From Ooceraea biroi (Eukaryota > Arthropoda > Insecta > Hymenoptera > Formicidae), in the NCBI RefSeq assembly GCF_003672135.1, contig NC_039517.1, forward strand, positions 1,922,001 through 1,986,000: a stretch of DNA of 64,000 bases, written 5' to 3'. The notes below the pieces were generated by a model. That model made no database searches. It saw nothing but the letters and a program-made list of their open reading frames with translations, and had not been told where the DNA came from. Every line of letters begins with the position of its first letter. Position 1 is the first letter of the stretch. The translations under genes and the position numbers were made by a program. Of the stretch, positions 37,401-49,600 are shown one piece after another.

Positions 37401-40400
37401 TTACGCGCAAGTAACGAGTTTACGTCGAATCCACGTGATTCGCGATCGAGGGGATCACGGGGGTGGGTGTGTTGGCTCTGCTCGTCTCGCAGGATCCGTG
37501 AAAAATCCCGGGAAAATCCTGGAAAAATATTCATATTCATCTCCATCCCTCGCGGAAGAGAGAGAAGCGCGCGGCACGCGCGCGCCGCCCAAGATGCTTC
37601 CTCATGACGTAAGTGCAAGTTCAACGATGAGTTCACAATGAGTTTAGCGGCGAACTCGCTCGAGTCGAGGGGATCCAGACGAAAAGAGGAATATCGCGTA
37701 ACGTTCAATTACGGCGAGTTCCTCGCGGCGGTTCCTCGCGCACAGCAAACGATATACCGACCCGCAGCTTGATGCACTTCTTTCCCTCTCCTCTTTTTTA
37801 CTTTTTTTTACGAACGACTTTTTCTTTTTTTGATGAACTATGAATATCCATCCTCTCTCTCTCTCTCTTTACCGAGCTAGGTATCTCTCATTAACCCTCT
37901 TGCCTCCCCTTAATAAGTTCGAGCTTTCGGTGCACATCTTCCTGCGAGACGTGACTGGTGCGCGCGTGCACCAAAGAAGCAGCTCGAGGATAAAAGCGGA
38001 TCCATCCGCCCTCGCCCCCGCGGTATCCCCAAAGCGGAGGTGCGGGCACCTCCCTGTGTGTGTGCCACGTAGACGAAACTTTTACGGGTTCGTCACGTCC
38101 TGTCTTCCCTGATATTCCTCGTGACGAGACGTGACGAGGCCAGACGAAGAGTTATGTCATATTGGTTTTCGGGCTCTCGTTCGATAACGCGGACCGGCAT
38201 GCGTCCGCGCGCGCACACAGATACGGGAGGGTGCGGGTGTGCTATCGAGGGTAGCACGAGGGACAATCCTGCGTTCATTCCGCTCGCCCTTCTGACACCG
38301 CTCGTCGTCGTCAGCGAACCGGTATTGCAAGCGTACCGCACGTGTATCCGGACCATTTTTCGGAGTTTCCGGTTCCTCGCAATTTTCCACCCCGAGACTG
38401 CTGCTCTTTGCCGCAGCAGCATTCATCTTTGATTCTCTCATCGTTTTATCGTTTTTTTCCTCCCGTATGAAAGATATAAAACACAAATGCCGATGGGAAA
38501 ATGTTATTGAATTTTACACCGTATAATTTTTACGATTCTCTTACCCTCCTCGCCGTTTGAATTAAATGATCAAAGTATCCCGGATCGCCCGCGAGCGCGA
38601 GTGTAATCAGCTTGCGCCCGGATTCAACTAAGAACATTCATATGATTTCCGTGAAACCCGACGGGGGGAGAGAGAGACTCAAGATCACAGGTCAGTAGGA
38701 AAATGAGCGCTCTCTGCATCCCTCTTCTTCCACTGATAACGGGGATGAGTCACGAGAGCGGACAGCGTGCTTCGAATCGCTTATGATATTGTCCCCTCCG
38801 CCGTAGGTCACCCCATCTCCCTTTACCTTCCTCAGGGCCTCTCCCCGTCCTTCGTTTTCCGTGTCTTGTCGGCCTCTTTTCTCTCTCAGCTTCTCTACGG
38901 CTCAATAGGATTATCTCGTAAACCCTGCTGTCTTTTTTCCCTTATCGAATAATCAATGTCGCCCGCAGGCGGGGAACGTCTTCACCTGACTGGCATCCTC
39001 GAGCGGAAGAGGGCGATGTGCTCGGCTTGCGCTCTTCGGTGCTTCGTGATTTAAGTGGAAAAATCCTTCAAGAAGAACGCGAAGCGCGCAATCAGGCGCG
39101 TCATCCTTCTATTTGTCCTTCTATCTATCCATCTATCTTTCGCCCTGTGATAACGGTGGGCGAGAGCCGCAGGAAAAATCGAGAATCGTTACTGATACCG
39201 AATACGTACCCCCTGCCTACCCCTCGCGCGGTACCGCGTAATATCGAGTATCTCGTATTTTCGTGTTTAATATTTGATTGCGTGCGATCAAATTGGTGGC
39301 AAATTTCCGTTGCCGCAATTAGACCTGAGGGTAAATTCAGGGCACCGATGAAACCTGACGTTCGCTGTCGGCAGATGTTCGCGAAAAATGGAATACTTTA
39401 GCGATCACAAGCAAATTGTTCGAAAAATAACTCTCTCTCTGTCCCGTTAATTGAAAAAGAGAAAGATGAGAAGTTCGATACCAATTTTTTTGGCACTTCG
39501 GAATTTTTCTATTTTCCTCACGAGACAAATTTAACACACGAGATTTTTGTCGCTTAGTCGATTAATTTTAACTCGATCGTTTCGAGGATTCGCTGGATTC
39601 CCAAACTCGCCCTCGCGAGGAAACTCTCTCCGGTTCAACCCTCCGGTTCAAATTGAGCGAAAGGGAAAAGCGTACACACGTACACACACCCCCACATGCT
39701 GAGAAAGAGAAGAAGAATTATTTACGAAGGTCGCTGCTCCGGCACTCAAATCGAAAATCGTTCACGCCCGTCTTGTTTCGCTCGTAATCGATGCGCACTT
39801 TTCGTCGTTCCCCCACGAGAGGCCTCGACATGATCGCAGAGGGGTAAGTCTCAGGGGGGCGAAAGGCGCGTTCCTCCCCGACTCGCGGCTCACTGCTTCC
39901 CTTCTGCTTCGTATCACGAACGACAACGTACATAACTCGAGCGTGCCTGAAAGTTTTACGATAACTCGAGGATGAGAGGATTATGCGGCGGGGGGACGGG
40001 GGAGGGAGGGGCGACCAGGGCGAAGAGATGCAGAGAGAAAGGACCGACGAAGGTATAGACCCGGAGGAATTATTTATAAAGCCCTCTTCCGGGCGAATTT
40101 CCAGATCGTACGCGATCTCTACAGGCTCCAAGATTTGCAGATACCAAGTTACCCTCCCCCCCCCCGCCTCCTCGTTTGCCCCCGTATTCCTTTGAATTTC
40201 ATATGCTCGCTCGCTCGCTCGCGCGGAGAAGAATTCGGGATGATCGATTCTGCATCGCGTCCGAAGGGAGAGTCCGCAGAAACGATGAAGCATTTTTTCG
40301 CGGGGGACCATCGGGGGGGAAACGTTGAACGACGGAAGTCGGAAGAGTGCTCGGGAATCGGCGGGGAAGCTGTGCACGTTCGCGATGCGCCTAATGCATA

Positions 40401-40937
40401 ATTTAGCGTAAATAGAAAGACAGAGAGAGAAAGAGCGCGTGCGGTTCATTGCGTAACCGCGCTCGGCGTTGCGAGTGTTGCGCGGGGTCAATGATCGAGC
40501 AACTGCACCCGCATGTTAATCATTACGCGATAGCTGGCGGGGCTTAATTATTTTAATGCCAGTAACAATGAGGCGCATGATATTACATTAATTATTACGA
40601 GCTCGTGAAATCTATCAATGCGTAAAATTTATCAATGCGCTCGCGCGGCAGTTGTTGTTAATGATATTTATCTAGTCCCGCTCGTAGTTCATTGTGTCGA
40701 GAACAGGCGCGCGAAAGAGGGCCTAAATGGCCGAGTTGAACTTACGAGCTCACTAATTAACAATTAATGACAGACCAATTATCCTTCCCCGAAAATCCCC
40801 GTGTAATTCCACTAGTCATTATCGGTCGGGCCGATTCATCGCCGCACGCGGTCGCGCGTTACCGAATCGCGAGCTCGTCGCGTTTTGTAAAAATCACCGA
40901 TACAAAATCTCTCGACATCCTCCTTCCAATCTCTTCC
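28416..40937. other. 12.5-kb gene-poor stretch
   Basis: No exon, RNA gene or transposon could be supported. Long open frames (for example 31895-32773 and 32365-32754) are low-complexity Arg/Pro/Ser frames overlapping on both strands. Simple repeats include GA at 29826-29851, a 31-bp AT-rich tandem duplication at 29374-29435, CT at 35036-35061 and GA tracts near 31527 and 33425. It could be a large intron or intergenic regulatory DNA. Confidence 0.45.
29374..29435 (+). repeat. 31-bp AT-rich tandem duplication
   Basis: Two adjacent 31-bp units beginning TAAATTATAAA differ at two or three positions. Confidence 0.8.
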
Positions 40938-40941
40938 GTGC

Positions 40942-41572
40942 ACAGAAAAAAAGTAAGTGTCACATCAAAACTTATATACTTGTATATACGCAACAATATT
41001 TATAATCTTCGTAAAAGAATTTAATAATCCTGAATTTCAACTATATTATAATCTTATTCCAATATTATAGTTGTCACCTGAAGAATACAATATAATTATT
41101 TTCTCGACTAGAAAATGCGTCAAATAATAACGGAATAAGATCGTGGGCGTGGAGGTAAGAGACGTATTTTCACGTTGACGGGATTATATCTTATATCTAT
41201 TATTTATTATATGCACAATTATCACACTCTACCAAATTGTTAACCTCCACGCGAAGACAGCCGCGCGATGGTAATCTAAACTGAACATAATGCACAACGC
41301 GAAAACAGTTTGAAAATATGTTATTTTCTATTTAACATTGTTTCCTTTCTATTCAAGAAAATTATTCTTAAATAATAAAAATATATTTTTCTTGATTGAA
41401 CTATACAAAATTGCTTTATTCAAAAATTGTTTTCTTCGTTTAACGTGATATAATTTCATTATTTCATTTTAGTTGAAATTCAAGATTATTAAATTCTTTT
41501 ACGAAGATTATAAATTGTTGCGTATATACAAGTATATAATAAGTTTTGATGTGACACTTACTTTTTTTCTGT
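40942..41572. mobile_element. Foldback transposon with ~102-bp TIRs
   Basis: Arms at 40942-41043 and 41470-41572 are inverted copies starting ACAGAAAAAAAGTAAGTGTC, with two short indels and one substitution. GTGC occurs on both sides (40938-40941, 41573-41576), a possible 4-bp target duplication, though terminal microhomology leaves the exact ends ambiguous by one or two bases. The AT-rich centre encodes nothing recognisable. Superfamily undetermined. Confidence 0.75.
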
Positions 41573-41576
41573 GTGC

Positions 41577-42390
41577 ACTTTACACGATCGGATCTCAGAA
41601 TCGTCTCTGAAGCCGCTTTTAATACAATCGCCATTGTATTGCGAACGCGCAACACGAAAGACCTCCAACTCCATCGCCCCCCGGGGCGCGCATCGGCCGG
41701 AAGTTATTCCGGATATGCGCGGCGCGAGGAATTACTATGGAAAGCACAAAACATCCCTTTCCCTTCGAGAGGAGGACCAGCAATCCTTCCTTTATTTTCG
41801 CGACTGTGTCATGCAAAAATCAGCCGAAGAGACGGCCAATTTCCTCGACACGAACCATCAACCCCCGTGTCTTCGCTTTACACCCTGGCCGATTGTCTGC
41901 CCCATACAAGATGGACGACCGGTACGGTGCCTGTCGTGCCGCACGACCGCTCTGGCCACGCTCGCGTGTCCGTATTCTCGTGTACGCGTCCGGTGCATAG
42001 CGCGAGGACGAGCGAGGACGAACGAAAGGACGACGACGTTCATGCCCCGTGCTCCGGGGCACGGCCGGATACTCGACAGGAAAATGACAAGTGTAGGCAG
42101 GGCGAATTCCTGGACGTGAATTCCTGGAGTTCCTAAGAGCCGCACGTACCGGTTTGATATCCGCAACACGGTTGCACTCGTCGCGTACGCTCGATTTTCT
42201 CTTTTCGTCTATGCTCTTCCGCGCAATTGACGCGTTTTTTACGTGATAAGTGATAGCGCTAATAATGATATCACGCGACACCGCGGAAATATTATGGGGA
42301 CGGGATCTAATAAATTCGGGGAAAATTATGTAAAATATATAATAATATTGTAATAAATATATAATTATTGTTAGTCTACTTTTCAAACTA
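41577..42390. other. Overlapping long frames of unknown status
   Basis: Forward frames of 182 and 187 codons (41571-42119 and 41573-42136) overlap a 188-codon reverse frame (42386-41820). The first includes MRGARNYYGKHKTSLSLREE and is less biased than most. The reverse one starts with a hydrophobic segment (TIIIYLLQYYYIFYIIF). None matches a family I know and no splice-supported model emerged. At most one could be real. Confidence 0.2.
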
Positions 42391-43047
42391 CTTGAACTAC
42401 GTTTGTGAAAGATCAGTGCGATTTACGTACTACACGTGCACTATTTTGCTACTCTACAAGCAGATATCAAGAACTCATCAATGCGCGACGAAATCCCTCG
42501 AAGTCCATCGTGGTCCACCAACGACACTGGCCATTTGGGTTGGTACCGCTCAAGACACCTCACGTGGTTGAAATCCATCGGTGAACCATCGCACTTCCCT
42601 CGTCGACTGCGCTGGGCACAACACACTCGCACTCGCGACGCGTTATTCTTTTCACGTTAACGAATTTACAGTAACGGTCTTTAATATTTATTTTGGAACG
42701 AATGTATCAACGACTATCTGTGAGGGAACGTGTATTTCGGGACGCGACTTTTGTTTATTGCACTTTTGTGCATTATACTTTGCTTCACTGCACTCACTCG
42801 CGACGCGAAACGCGAAGAACTTAGAAACCGCATTTATAAACTTGTTATGTAAAACTTACTTTTAAGTACGTTATAGATGCGTACGGAGGGAAGAATTATA
42901 ATAATACGGATACTAAATATTCGCGAAAATATTTCTCAATTTTGTATAACGCACGTGATTATTTCGCGAAGTTTTAACACCGCGATTGCGCGAACGCCAC
43001 GCGAACAATTATATCCGCAACAAGAAAATAAATTGTATTGATTGAAG

Positions 43048-43318
43048 CAGTGGTATAAAATCATAGAGATTTAAAAATACTTTATGTTTTAGAAAAAAAA
43101 AAATATATATAAAATATTGAATTACTTTTATTCACAATTAATAATTACTAATATATATCAAATTTTTTATTACTCTCTCTTTATTCTTTTATTCGTAGCA
43201 ATAGAATAATACATATAAAAAGCAAAATAATCGGATGCCACAAATTAAATAATTTTATTTAAAAAGAGATTTCAGAAAATTTAAATTCTCATATTGAAAT
43301 GAAACATTTATACCACTG
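43048..43318. mobile_element. Short MITE with CAGTGGTATAAA termini
   Basis: A perfect 12-bp inverted repeat, CAGTGGTATAAA at the left and TTTATACCACTG at the right, bounds 271 bp of AT-rich DNA. The CAGTGG start resembles hAT ends, but no 8-bp target duplication is present, so the class is unsure. Confidence 0.5.
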
Positions 43319-43432
43319 TTCACAAAGCAATAATGCACAAATCTACGTATAAAAAAAGCAGCTACTCAAAGTAAATTGCACTGGTACAATAAAGAACAAT
43401 CTAATACAAAAAATGGCCCATTAATCACTCAC

Positions 43433-43480
43433 CGAAACAGCCATAACTCAGGATTCGCCGCATCATTCTGCTACCGCAAT
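43433..43480 (-). other. Candidate internal exon (48 bp or 38 bp)
   Basis: It is preceded by TTCTTTGTTTCAG and followed by GTGAGT. An alternative acceptor 10 nt downstream would give a frame reading QNDAANPELWLF. Confidence 0.4.
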
Positions 43481-43646
43481 CTGAAACAAAGAACAAATTT
43501 ATCGATTAGACTCGAGCAATCAACAAACAAAGGCATGCAATTCCTTCACTATTTTTAACCGCGAAAAGTAATCAAGATTACCAATACATTTCAACTTTCA
43601 ATTACAAAGAAATAAATAAAAAGCCGCAATGCATATGCGAGCTTAC

Positions 43647-43727
43647 CTTCGAGCCAATTCCGCTTGGCACGAATCGAATGTTCCGCTGCACGTCCCCCAC
43701 AAACACTTGCACAAGTACGCTCCGAAA
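43647..43727 (-). other. Candidate internal exon (81 bp)
   Basis: It has a good acceptor (pyrimidine tract then CAG) and a strong donor (GTAAGC). One frame reads FRSVLVQVFVGDVQRNIRFV and looks protein-like; the others are also open. If that frame is used, the next exon must begin at a second acceptor AG 10 nt inside exon 43480 to avoid a stop. Confidence 0.4.
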
Positions 43728-44100
43728 CTGCGAAAAAATTCGCCTAGTCAAATCATTAATTAATTAAGTTAACGCTGAACTACGTTTTCCGCTCGTTTCC
43801 GCACGACGCATTTCTCATGCACGAGACAAGGTTAGCGTAGAGAGGATCGACCTAAACTAAATTAACAATTTCTACACTTTTACAATATAATTTAATACTT
43901 GAATGTAATGCGACAACGAGAACGTCTCGGAGTACGCGATCGATTAAGGTTAGGTTAGACGAGCGGCGAACTTGGCTACTGAAAGCTACGCTTTCGCAAG
44001 GGCGAGTTTAATAAATTGGCGTGCTCCGCGAGTTTACGGGATTCACGCGTGTCCGATGCAGCCTCTAATAGCACTCACCGTGTACAAAACGCCGTGATAA

Positions 44101-44253
44101 TTAACAATTCATATGAACTGAAGTGGGCCGCGGGTCGCGCCCGGGCGCGGTCACGGAGCCGGCGAAGGTTGCTTCTGTTACGTCGTGCTTTTTCTTGGCG
44201 GCTTCGGAAACTGCGGCCTCTTTTTCTAGAGATTTATTACTAACATCGTTCAT
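44101..44253 (-). CDS. Small ORF in the putative first exon (50 aa)
   Basis: The frame starts MNDVSNKSLEKEAAVSEAAK and ends SVHMNC-stop, before the alternative donor at 44079. It is Lys/Glu/Ala-rich with no known domain. It would be included only if the downstream donor is used and could be an upstream ORF rather than the main protein. Confidence 0.3.
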   Translation of the reverse strand: MNDVSNKSLEKEAAVSEAAKKKHDVTEATFAGSVTAPGRDPRPTSVHMNC

Positions 44254-44360
44254 CAGGCAATATTCTTACCGGAAATGAGCGACACAAGGTTGCGCGCAGC
44301 TAATTATTGTGAATTCAACAAAGACTAAATAAATTCTTGCCAAATGTGAGCGCTTCTAGT

Positions 44361-44376
44361 CTTCCGCCATCTTGAT
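44361..44376 (-). promoter_or_regulatory. YY1-like AAGATGGCGG motif
   Basis: On the minus strand the sequence reads AATCAAGATGGCGGAAGAC. Motifs of this type often sit just downstream of transcription starts of broadly expressed genes. The ATG within it opens only a four-codon frame. Confidence 0.4.
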
Positions 44377-44510
44377 TAAACTAATTGATTGACGAACAAT
44401 CGATCGATAAAGTGACAATCGATTGCGAGGAATCGTTAGATCGCGAATTGAAAAATCTGGTAAAAAGCAAGAGAGTAAATATGCATCCGAAATCAAGAGA
44501 GTAAAGTTAA

Positions 44511-45195
44511 AAGGTAAATCTACCGATTAGCGAACCCACCTCCTATCACCTTGTCCTTGACATATGTTATAGAGGTCACCCTCCTGAGTAACATTGTGCA
44601 AGTTTTAACCGTCGGTCGTTGTTTACTAAAAAGTTATTAACAAAAGAAGTTTAATGATTTTGCACGAATTTTCAGCTGTCTACGCGACCAAGAACATAAT
44701 ATTGACATATATTACAAAGGTCACCTTCCCGAATAACCCGCTCTAGGTTTTAGTCGTCGATCGTCGTTTATGAATAAGTTATTAACAAAAGAAATTTTGC
44801 AAATATAGTAGTTATTTTGAATATTGAAAGATATAAAAGACGAATATGTATATGAACGAAGGAAGGAAAGTCATTTAAAGCAGTGAATCGTTAATATATA
44901 GAATAGTTTCTTTTAATATAAGTACAAAGTATTCTTCACTTTAACCAAAAGCATAAACAGTTAAATACAAAGTATTCTCTGCTTTAACCTACCCTAAACT
45001 AACCTAACCTAACCTTTTGCTTGTGGACGGCTGAAAATTCGTGCAAAATCATTAAACTTCTTTTGTTAATAACTTTTTAGTAAACAACGACCGACGGCTA
45101 AAACCTTTTAAAGGTCACTCAGGAGGGTGACCTCTATAATATATGTCCAGGACAAGGTGATAGGAGGTGGGTTCGCTAATCGGTAGATTTACCAG
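44511..45195. mobile_element. TTAA-flanked foldback transposon
   Basis: Arms of about 168 bp (44513-44680 and 45026-45193) start GGTAAATCTACCGATTAGCG and are about 90% identical as inverted copies. TTAA lies just outside each end (44507-44510, 45196-45199), although the outermost two bases do not match. Inside, a diverged direct copy of part of the left arm occurs at about 44703-44797. TTAA targets point to piggyBac or Kolobok-type transposition. No transposase frame. Confidence 0.7.
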
Positions 45196-45526
45196 TTAAA
45201 ATTTTTAATATATTTAAAATTTTTAAATGTTTAAAATTTTACGTAGAAATCAATCTCTCAATGTATACTGCGAAAATTACGGGAAGTGCTCAATGTACGA
45301 GGACATTATAATATTTCGACATAATGTGCATACGTATATTCCGCGCAAATGGCGGGGGTTTACTTTCGAACTATCGTGCGTGAAATTGCCCGTTCGAACC
45401 GAGAACCCTAATACGCCCGCAATTTTCGTTAAACCGCGGTGTGCGGGCAGAATAGACTTCCGTCGATGCATTACGTAATGCATCGCGCAAAGCGTTAACA
45501 AAGCGTTACGTCGCACGCCTGTTGCT

Positions 45527-45553
45527 GGGGGAGGGGGGGGGGGAAGGGGAGGG
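45527..45553 (+). repeat. G-rich tract
   Basis: Runs of 5, 11, 4 and 3 G with single-base interruptions could form a G-quadruplex on the plus strand. Confidence 0.8.
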
Positions 45554-46588
45554 TATTATGTCATCATGTAATAACGACGGTGCACGTGACTCCGGCGACT
45601 GGAGAACGTTGTCGGGACAGGTGCGCGCTCGGTTCGAGTTACAAATTCGGAAATTGCAATTTTGGGGGTGGCGACGACGTTCGCGATAGCGATTCCGCGA
45701 GCGGAATGCCGCAGATCGAACGCCGATTCCGTCAAGGGCGGTCGGGGCCTGCAAGCGCAATAACGAGCGGTCTCGCACTGTCAACTGGGAGTTGGGACGC
45801 GGTTACGGTACACAGACGTTGGCGGTGTCACGTGATTGAGGGCGGGCGAGTTGGCGGAGCAAGTTGGCGAAGTTCGTCGGCGAGGGCGCTAATCGTCTTT
45901 GGTATCCGCGGTTTATTAATAGAGGGATTTCATATAAATATGTAATATAATATATAAATGTTTAATATAGATGTTTAATAATGTAGAAATTTATGAAAAA
46001 ATTAAAGCCCTAAAATAACGGCCGAATATTATATTTTATGCGATTTATTAATAGTAGAGAGAGAGAGAGAGATTTTTCTTCTTCTTTTCTTAATACACTT
46101 TCAGTACTGTCTCATTTCGAGGATCGGGATTACCTGAATGGGCGATATAAACGCCGATCGTTCGTAATCGTTCGCGGAGGGTGAAGGTGCAGCGCGCAAC
46201 CGTCTCGATTATCTCATTACTCGTGCGATTATCATCGCGCGTCACGACGACGAAATTGCAAGCGATCCGATTTCCTCCGAGCGCCCCATTAAAGGCTGTA
46301 ATTACTGTTATTTCTCGCATGTACGATGGCGATCGGTGCGCAACTCTGTTCGAGATCCATTCGATTTACATAATTCGGGCAGCCACGGCGTTCGCGATGC
46401 ACGCGATTGATCGGATCTCTCCTCGGAGTTCGGTTCAGCTTTGCATTAGAATAAAATGAGGCTGAATCCGCACTGATTTTTGCCGATCAATTTTGCGTCG
46501 GACGGAAAGGCTGCGGGCGTTCATTAAGATATCGCGATCCACGTATGCCGGCGCGTGTATATGCACACGTATGCGTACACACACGTGT

Positions 46589-46591
<3 letters not shown>

Positions 46592-46624
<33 letters not shown>

Positions 46625-46630
46625 TGTGTG
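46592..46630. repeat. (GT)n microsatellite
   Basis: Nearly pure GT dinucleotides follow an ACACACACGTGT segment. Together they can form a short AC/GT hairpin. Confidence 0.9.
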
Positions 46631-49600
46631 GCACAACGTTTTATCCAATATTCCATTTGTGCGGGCGGCGCTTTGACTTTGAAACGCCGCGAAAGCCAAC
46701 CGCAGCCGATCGATATCGGCGCGCTGAAAGGGAAACGTGATCAAAGTAAACGCCGTAAACGCGCTTGTAAGCGCGCATCAGAAATCACGCCTTCGCGTAA
46801 TGTCAACCGTCGAATGCTATTCCGCTATTTACCGTCGGGCATCTCGCGGTGCGGAAATATCGTATCGACGTGCGCGAAATACGGCAAACAACCCCTCCGC
46901 GCGAACAATTCAGCCGCGATGAAGCGCGATCGCGCGACGACCGACTCGAATGCAACGTAATGCGAAACGGAGCGTTCGTCTTGCATCCCCCTCGCCCCAT
47001 CTGAAACCGTTGCTGCCGCGCAAATCGAAAATTCGGCTGCAGCGTCCATTTTCGCGTCGCGCGGATGTCGGTTTATTGCGTCCGAAAGCCGAAACCGATG
47101 CTTTAACGTCGCTTCGCTCGGAAAACGCAATTTTTGTTTCACGGTGAACCGTGAAACTCCTCGTCGGTGGGACGACCCGCTATCAACCCCCTTTTTCGAC
47201 GCGCCGCCGATTCGCGCTTCGCGTTTCAGGAGCGTTGAAATGACGAGGACCGCGCGCTCGACCTCGCGGCGATCCCGCGTCCCATAATGGAACATCGGAA
47301 CGCAATTATATTTCTCATTTCCATCGGGGCCGGGGGATCTCCCTCAATAAATACGCAAACAGCCAATAACAGCTTTATCGGGAGAATTCAGAGCCGCCGC
47401 CGCCGCCGGCGACGGTGGTGAACGAGTGAGTCGACAGCAGGTAGCGCCGTAATGGAACTTCGTAAAACCGATTCGGAGGATCTCCCCCTCCGGGCGAATT
47501 GCATCCCTCCGATGCGGTGCACCGTTGCGTCCGACCGCAGATTTGCTCGTCCTGTCTCGTTTCGTCTCGTCGATGGACCGCGTCAGCATCACCGATCGCG
47601 CGTCTTACGGTTGCATTTTTGCAAAGTGGCTTCGCGGTTAACCGGAAGCTCCGCGCTCCCGCGCGTCTTGGAGAAATGGGGACTGCGATCTCGCGAAGCC
47701 GGTCCCACCCCCTCGCGCCTGTCGTTTTTGGAGAAACGGGGAAGAGCGCGATGAAACATATTGTATAGGGATATCCGGCGACTCGAATTCAGATTAATCC
47801 TCGAATTTTCGTTTTAGATTGAATCTGGACTTTCGATTTACGTCGTGATTGTGCGGGACCTCATCTCGCCCCCTCTCCTTCCTCCTCGGTCCCGCAGCTA
47901 TCGTGATTGTATCGCATAAATGTTTAACAGAACGGCCTCGGAACGACGGATCGGCGATTTTCATTCTCATCGATGAAAGGGCGTGCTGTCGCCGCCGCTT
48001 TGGATCGTTTGACGCGATCGACGAGGACGAGGTCGACTCGTAAATGGGCCCGTGTTCGCGTCCAGGGCAAACTTTTGAAAGAGGGAAGAAGGGCCACGTG
48101 CGCACGCCAAGGTGGAGAGTGACAGGACAGAGTACGGGCAACTCGACACGGGGTTGCGATGGGACGGCGGAGGGAAGAGGGAGAGGGGGCTTGTAAGTTC
48201 GTTGCGAAAACGAAATTACCGCACCGTGAAAGCAGCGCTTTGCATGAAATCACGCCGTGGCGAGGCGGAGAGAAGCCAGGGAGAGAGAGGGGAGAGATAG
48301 GGAGAGCGACAGACGATGGCAGTTTGGCTCTATCCTCCCACCCACTATCCTCTTGTCCTCCCTCTGTCTTCCCGAGCGACTCCTCCCTGAATAAGTGAAT
48401 TTTCGCGCGTACTCCCGGAGCTTTGCGTTTCCCCTGGGGGGCAACACCCGCGACAACGCGACGGGGAGTGCACGACTTCGCGGATTCAACTGTCTGTCTG
48501 ATGCGAGTCTGTCGACACGCGGGGATCAGACGTCGACCTCCCTGCAAATTGTCTCGTACTCTGAACGACACCGTTGACGCACGTGTCCGTCGACATCACC
48601 TGGGGAATTCAGCAAGTGTCGCGAGTTTTTATTTTTTTAACTCGCTTAATGCGAAAAGTGAGAAATGTTTTCTTCTGCTCCGACAGTTTTGACGCCAGGC
48701 GGTCAGGGATTGCGTTTTGAAAATTGAGAATTTCGTAGCTCATGCAGGGAAACTAATATAATAATGCTGAGGAATATATTTAAAAATGAGTTTTGTTGAT
48801 TTGGAAGAAGCTGCGCTTGTTAGAGATCTCGGTACTCTCACGCGAATGTTGTACGCAGACGCAGCGCGTCGCATTTTTACGTAGGACGCTATCAGCGATT
48901 GTCCTAGTGAGTTAGAGTGAGCGCATCGTCACGGGGGTAACTTTGCGCTTTATATTCTCCAATTTGCAAGCACGAGAAAGGTAAGATCCCTTCGCCTGGT
49001 CTCTGTCTCTCTCCTTTCAAAGTAAAACTCGTGATAAGGATCGCGCGCCGGAAACGGCAGTTAGACACGGGGAGCGACAGGGTTGGAGCCTCGAGACGGC
49101 GGAACGACGAACTGAGAAGGGAGACGGGAGTTTGTTAGCAAGTTTTATAGACTATCAGTCGACTCGTTAAGCGGCAACTAGGAGACTCCTTTCCGCCCGC
49201 GTTATTTCCATTCGCACCCCCCCACGGCCCACCCCCCGACGTTAGGCAGACCGTTGTCGACCTACTCGGCGTGCCACCCTCTTATCCCGCGAGAACAACC
49301 CTCCTCCACCTTCTCCTCCTCCTCCTCTCTCTTGTCGAGCTCGTCGTGGCGGCCGTATGCTAATGCCGGCGGCATTAGCACGCCGCGGGAACTATGCGAA
49401 ACAAACAACCGGGAAATTCCATCCAATGGGGGTGCGAGCTCCCCCGGGCCCCCCTTTCGGCAATAACTCTCGAGCGAGGCGTAGGATAACGCAGCCACTC
49501 TCCAGTGGAGTCGCGATATTTAACCCTCCTTCCCTCGTCGTGGTAATTCGGGGAAGCGCGACGCGGAAAGGCGAAGCGGATTCGCCGACTGTAACGACAA

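Larger units (their letters stand above)
43433..44376 (-). other. Putative spliced minus-strand transcription unit (5' end)
   Basis: Several strong splice signals are collinear on the minus strand. Donors are CCG|GTAAGA (exon end 44270) and an alternative ACG|GTGAGT (exon end 44079). An acceptor TTTTTTCGCAG precedes exon 43727-43647, which ends GAAG|GTAAGC. An acceptor CTTTGTTTCAG precedes exon 43480-43433, which ends TTCG|GTGAGT. Upstream, AAGATGGCGGAAG (44376-44361) resembles the YY1-type motif of housekeeping 5' ends. Exon 43727-43647 is open in three frames. No family is recognised and the remaining exons were not found. It may be the 5' part of a coding gene or a non-coding RNA. Confidence 0.45.

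Noticed and set aside
44990..45020. CTAACCTAACCT run as interstitial telomere repeat
   Set aside because: Only a few TTAGG-like units; such short GGTTA runs are common in insect DNA and lie within the foldback element.
48800..48981. Possible 5' untranslated exon ending GTAAGATC
   Set aside because: A single donor-like site with no promoter, acceptor partner or coding follow-up.
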